Shown: piece after piece, positions 21,201-23,971 of the stretch
How positions within the stretch are numbered: the first letter of the stretch is position 1
How the letters are laid out: every line of letters starts with the position of its first letter
Assembly (NCBI GenBank): GCA_032124015.1
Contig: JAQBEH010000085.1
Coordinates: forward strand, 1-23,971
Direction: 5' to 3'
DNA from: DASRJG01 sp032124015
Lineage (GTDB): Bacteria; Acidobacteriota; Polarisedimenticolia; Polarisedimenticolales; DASRJG01
Length of the DNA stretch: 23,971 nt
Position numbers and translations under genes: made by a program
Notes under the pieces: model-generated
Seen by the model: only the letters and a program-made list of their open reading frames with translations
Told to the model about the DNA's origin: nothing
Databases searched by the model: none

Positions 21201-23971
21201 ATGCTTTCGGCGATGCGTGCGATGTCTGCGTGGCCGACGCCGGAAACGACGCCGATGGCGACGCGGTGTGCGGCGACGTCGACAATTGCCCGGCCATCGC
21301 GAACGCGGATCAGGCGGACGCCGACAGCGACGCAACCGGCGACGTCTGCGACAACTGCCCGGCGATCGCGAACGCCGATCAAGCCGATGCCGACGCCGAT
21401 ACGTTCGGCGACGCGTGCGACGCGTGCCCGTTCGATGCGGCGAATGATGTCGATGCCGATGCGGTGTGCGGCGACATCGACAACTGCCCGGCACTCGCGA
21501 ATACCGACCAGGCCAACGCCGACGGTGACGCGCTCGGTGACGTTTGCGACGCGTGCCCAATCGACGCGGCGAACGATGTCGATGCCGATGGGTTCTGCGG
21601 AGATCTCGACAATTGCCCGGCCATCGCGAACGTAGATCAGGCGGATACCGACAGCGACGCAATTGGGGACGTCTGCGACAACTGCCCGGTGGTCGCCAAC
21701 ACGGATCAGGCCAACTCCGACGGCGACGCACTCGGAGACGTTTGCGACGCCTGTCCGCTGGATTCCGAAAACGACGTCGATGCCGACGGCGTGTGCGGCG
21801 ACAGCGACAATTGCCCGGCGATCGCGAATGCGGACCAGGCGAACGCCGACGGTGACGCCCTCGGTGACGTTTGCGACCCCTGCCCGCTCGATGCAGCTAA
21901 CGACGTCGACGCCGACGGGGTGTGCGGCGACGTGGACAACTGCCCGGCGATCGCGAACTCGGATCAGGCGAACGCCGACGGCGATGCTCTAGGCGACGCG
22001 TGCGACGCGTGCCCAATCGACGCGGCGAACGATGCCGACGGCGATGGCGTGTGCGGCGACGTGGACAACTGCCCGGCGATCGCGAACTCGGATCAGACGA
22101 ACGCCGACGGCGATGCCCTAGGCGATGCGTGCGACGCGTGCCCGCTCGATGCCGGAAACGACGCCGACGGCGACGAGGTCTGCGGGGATGTCGACAATTG
22201 CCCGGCGATCGCGAACGTGGATCAGGCGGACGCCGACAGCGACGCATTCGGAAACGCCTGTGACAACTGCCCGGCGATCGCGAATGCCGATCAATCCGAT
22301 GCCGATGCCGATACGTTCGGTGACGTGTGCGACGCCTGTCCGCTCGATGCAACGAACGACGAGGACGCCGACGGGGTGTGCGGTGGCGTCGACAATTGCC
22401 CGACGGTTGCGAACACGGATCAGGCGAACGCCGACGGCGACACTTCGGGCGACGCCTGCGACAACTGTCCGACGGTCGCGAACCTGATGCAAACCGACAC
22501 CGATGGCGACGCCGTGGGCGACGCCTGCGACAACTGCCGGAAGGTCGCAAACACCGGCCAGCAGGACGCCAACGGAAATGGCGTGGGCGACGCCTGTGCC
22601 ACGGCCCGCGTCGGATCCTGGACGACGGGCCTGACACACGTCGCCGGGGCGGGTGACGATCGCCTCCTGATGTTCATGGTTGGCTACGAGGACCAATCGG
22701 ACATCGCCATCAGCGCGGTAGGTTACGGTGGCCAAGACCTGACTCGGATCAACGGCGCGATTGCCGGGACGGGTTCCAAGGTCAGGATCGAACTGTGGTA
22801 CCTGAAAGAGGCGGGGATCGTGGCCGCCACCAACACCACGTTCGTCGTGACCTACGCCGGCACGACTCCGGCGAGCCAGCAGTTCGCCGCCGCGACCTAT
22901 CGCAACGTCAACCAGGCCGCGCCTGTCGGTGCCAGCAGCATCAACACGACCAATGCGTCGACGCCCAACCCGCTCCCGACATCGGTGGCCGTGACGGCCG
23001 ACGGGGAAACCGTCGGAGCGGCGGTCGGCAGCGAAAACGCGTCGTTTACCTGGAACAACGGGTGGATCGAAGGAACGGACCAGAATGTCGCCTCATTCAC
23101 CACCACCTCGGCGGACCACATCGTCACCGCGGATGGCATCGATACGGCGAGCGCCACCTGTGCCGACCAGAGGCGGCTAGCGATCGTCGCCGTTTCGCTG
23201 TCGGTGGCCACGGCGTCTTGCCCGCTCGACGAGGACAACGATATCGACGGCGATGGGGTCTGCGGCAACGTCGACAACTGCCCGGCGATCGCGAATGCAG
23301 ACCAGGCTAACGTCGACGGCGACGCTTTCGGTGACGGTTGCGACGCGTGCCCGCTCGACGCTGCGAACGATGCAGATGGCGACAGCGTGTGCGGCGATGT
23401 GGACAACTGCCCGGCGATCGCGAACACGGATCAAGCTGATGCTGATGGTGACGCACTCGGTGACCTTTGCGATACGTGCCCACTCGATGCCGCGAACGAC
23501 GTCGACGCCGATGGGGTGTGCGGCGAGCTCGACAACTGCCCGGCGATCGCGAACACGGACCAAGCAGATGCTGACGGTGACGCTTTCGGTGACGTTTGCG
23601 ACGCGTGCCCGCTGGATTTCGAAAACGACGTCGACGCCGACGGCGTTTGCGGAGACGTCGACAACTGCCCGGCCATCGCGAACGCGGATCAGGCCAACGT
23701 CGACGGCGACGATTTTGGTGACGTGTGCGACGTCTGCCCGCTGGATCCCGTAAACGACGTCGATGGTGACGGGGTGTGCGGCGACGTGGACAACTGCCCG
23801 GCGCTCTCGAACACGGACCAGGCCAACACCGATGGTGACGCCCTCGGTGACGTTTGCGACAACTGCCCGGCGATCGCAAACGCAGATCAGGCTGATTCGG
23901 ACGGTGACGCGCTCGGTGACGTTTGTGACCCGTGTCCGCTCGATGCGGCGAACGATGCCGACGCCGACGGG
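18221..23971 (+). CDS. Giant secreted protein: metalloprotease-like region, PPC domain and many thrombospondin type 3 repeats (3' end outside window)
   Basis: The frame is open from TTG 18221 to the window edge, 1917 codons with no stop. It begins with a signal peptide (NRVVRVLLIAWLIVAAGAAAHA). An adhesion-like beta region comes next, then HEYGH at 211-215, matching HExxH, with DEG at 245-247 offering E246 as a possible third zinc ligand of a gluzincin. A pre-peptidase C-terminal (PPC) domain starts at DAYEPNET (389) and ends near 516. Type 3 calcium-binding repeats (DxDxDGxxDxxDNCP) fill about 518-661, 772-1460 and 1666 to the edge. The first insert (about 662-771, GEVSGL...NSCGDGTLGS) is fibronectin-like. 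The second (about 1462-1665, YGGQDLTRI...ELWYLKEAG) is a beta-rich module seen in other surface proteins. Probably secreted or surface-bound, with stiff calcium-loaded stalks. TTGA overlap couples it to the upstream gene. Confidence 0.9.
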   Translation, partial: MNRVVRVLLIAWLIVAAGAAAHANWTASGIVNYQDREFDQTGFTGVQPLLAARFVDIEVVDAQNGSVIGSGATNGLGAFSFTVNDGRTRNIYLRALTRSTQTSNLFTKVVNVSNTIYAIATATINGHTATTNVNFGTLVAAVGAGGEAFNLYDQTVYGSDYLAFVQGARPDSSHAITVTWQINGGIGGSTSSSTAIDMRDTGGYDDTVLLHEYGHFAVFNYSASDNPALAHSLADCNQDPRMAWDEGQASYFSGAVRRLSGIHHPNLYVRTDGGAGPGHLVVWFDMETESQFSCSGDLSEVSVFTALWDITDSAATDDLTPGVDDTPIDTLALAETEHWQVMTNGLPGSTYITAEDYWDKWFASPISNGFFTEMRSIFADGVEIRFYPDAYEPNETQAAAKAVPADGSSIPLTLFVDPDGDRSGGGTADVDWLSFSATTGWSYTIETTNLLSGCDTILTLYNAGATQLATNDDRTGGDLSSLINWTPTTTATYYVEVTRKGSNIQYGSYDLRITPPLDDDGDGVPDAFDNCPAIANASQANGDGDALGDACDNCPSVTNQNQLDGDSDGRGDACDNCPTVANGSQTDTDADGKGDACDNCPAASNANQLDGDADGLGNACDNCPTVANANHADLDLDGIGDACDPDRDGDSVPNVDDCAPDARGTSAIPGEVSGLRSDANRQTLRFNGATQAHVYGLYRGSVAPGATFAYNHQCVAPSSPQRLVDDAVNPASGELFYFLVGGRNSCGDGTLGSGSSGARPASAVCTSDPAADGDGDGTPDLDDVCAAVADPAQVDADGDLVGNACDACPNASDAEQIDADGDGLSSGCDACPLDFENDLDADGVCGDVDNCPLIANADQANTDSDALGDVCDACPQDALNDVDHDGVCGDLDNCPSIANATQANADGDALGDACDACSMDALNDADADGVCGNLDNCPADANVDQANADGDALGDVCDTCPLDADNDLDADGVCGDVDNCPVIANADQADADNDAFGDACDVCVADAGNDADGDAVCGDVDNCPAIANADQADADSDATGDVCDNCPAIANADQADADADTFGDACDACPFDAANDVDADAVCGDIDNCPALANTDQANADGDALGDVCDACPIDAANDVDADGFCGDLDNCPAIANVDQADTDSDAIGDVCDNCPVVANTDQANSDGDALGDVCDACPLDSENDVDADGVCGDSDNCPAIANADQANADGDALGDVCDPCPLDAANDVDADGVCGDVDNCPAIANSDQANADGDALGDACDACPIDAANDADGDGVCGDVDNCPAIANSDQTNADGDALGDACDACPLDAGNDADGDEVCGDVDNCPAIANVDQADADSDAFGNACDNCPAIANADQSDADADTFGDVCDACPLDATNDEDADGVCGGVDNCPTVANTDQANADGDTSGDACDNCPTVANLMQTDTDGDAVGDACDNCRKVANTGQQDANGNGVGDACATARVGSWTTGLTHVAGAGDDRLLMFMVGYEDQSDIAISAVGYGGQDLTRINGAIAGTGSKVRIELWYLKEAGIVAATNTTFVVTYAGTTPASQQFAAATYRNVNQAAPVGASSINTTNASTPNPLPTSVAVTADGETVGAAVGSENASFTWNNGWIEGTDQNVASFTTTSADHIVTADGIDTASATCADQRRLAIVAVSLSVATASCPLDEDNDIDGDGVCGNVDNCPAIANADQANVDGDAFGDGCDACPLDAANDADGDSVCGDVDNCPAIANTDQADADGDALGDLCDTCPLDAANDVDADGVCGELDNCPAIANTDQADADGDAFGDVCDACPLDFENDVDADGVCGDVDNCPAIANADQANVDGDDFGDVCDVCPLDPVNDVDGDGVCGDVDNCPALSNTDQANTDGDALGDVCDNCPAIANADQADSDGDALGDVCDPCPLDAANDADADG
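19772..20203 (+). repeat. Thrombospondin type 3 repeat block 1 (69-bp period)
   Basis: The GAC/GAT that opens each DNC motif lies at 19805, 19874, 19943, 20012 and 20081, an exact 69-bp (23-residue) period. Each unit encodes NCPxxxNxxQxDxDxDxxGDACD. Inside the giant secreted protein. Confidence 0.9.
20534..22600 (+). repeat. Thrombospondin type 3 repeat block 2 (129-bp and 69-bp periods)
   Basis: Seventeen DNC motifs from 20765 to 22529 are separated only by 129 bp (43 residues) or 69 bp (23 residues). The long unit adds a CPLDAxNDxDADGVCGDV segment to the short one. DNA identity between units is high, especially at GACAACTGCCCGGCGATCGC. Confidence 0.92.
23219..23971 (+). repeat. Thrombospondin type 3 repeat block 3 (continues past the window)
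   Basis: DNC motifs at 23273, 23402, 23531, 23660, 23789 (129-bp steps) and 23858 (69 bp). The block is cut by the window edge, so its full length is unknown. Confidence 0.9.

Noticed and set aside
19517..21731. Long minus-strand frames with repetitive Arg- and Val-rich translations opposite the type 3 repeats
   Set aside because: They arise from the repeat DNA read backwards. The plus frame gives a coherent known repeat family.
19772..23971. CRISPR-like or satellite array because of regular short identical units
   Set aside because: The units are coding in one uninterrupted frame with a protein-repeat meaning, and the intervals are not repeat plus unique spacer.

Overview
This is a high-GC, densely coded bacterial chromosome segment: genes overlap or nearly touch, GTG and TTG starts are frequent, and no tRNA, rRNA, insertion sequence or CRISPR array is visible. 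The gene families point to a Gram-negative, free-living, probably soil or sediment bacterium. They include a sulfatase-like hydrolase fused to TPRs, a fused membrane/spermidine-synthase protein, a GT-C glycosyltransferase, a PFOR with a dihydroorotate-dehydrogenase-like partner, and a secreted protease carrying thrombospondin type 3 repeats. Acidobacteriota (Thermoanaerobaculia-like) or a related deep lineage is my best guess; this is inference from gene content only.

Layout. 1-203: the end of an unidentified + strand gene, closed by a strong intrinsic terminator. 233-7489: accessory and envelope genes in convergent and divergent pairs (fused MFS-like/spermidine synthase, GT-C glycosyltransferase with a small basic protein, sulfatase-like/TPR protein, SDR oxidoreductase). 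7524-12182: a two-gene energy-metabolism operon, pyruvate:ferredoxin oxidoreductase (nifJ) followed by a flavin DHOD-like protein, behind a 5' inverted repeat. 12145-17001 (minus strand): a compact lasso-peptide biosynthetic operon in the order nucleotidyltransferase, B1 (PqqD-like RRE), B2 (transglutaminase-like protease), C (asparagine-synthetase-like cyclase), A (42-residue precursor), K (HPr-kinase-like). 17048-17653: DNA-3-methyladenine glycosylase I. 17739 to the right edge: a small exported protein translationally coupled to a giant secreted protein that runs off the window.

The most interesting element is the lasso operon. The precursor is a 43-codon ORF at 13116-13244 that overlaps other reading frames. 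Its leader carries the YxxPxLxxxGxxxxxT recognition pattern and its 17-residue core is GGSGTAQETSSGQKPRP, with Gly1 and a single acidic residue at position 8, as a macrolactam ring requires. In the proposed pathway, B1 holds the leader, B2 cuts after Thr25, and C activates Glu8 and joins it to the Gly1 amine. The kinase and nucleotidyltransferase would then be tailoring enzymes. Related lasso kinases act on a C-terminal Ser, but this core ends in Pro, so the modification site or chemistry may be different. A 10-bp hairpin lies on the cyclase stop codon just ahead of the precursor. No exporter gene is present in the window.

The second notable element is the giant protein: a signal peptide, an HExxH metalloprotease-like region, a PPC domain, and 28 visible DNC motifs of calcium-binding type 3 repeats. 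These are spaced at exact 69-bp and 129-bp intervals and are interrupted by two other modules.
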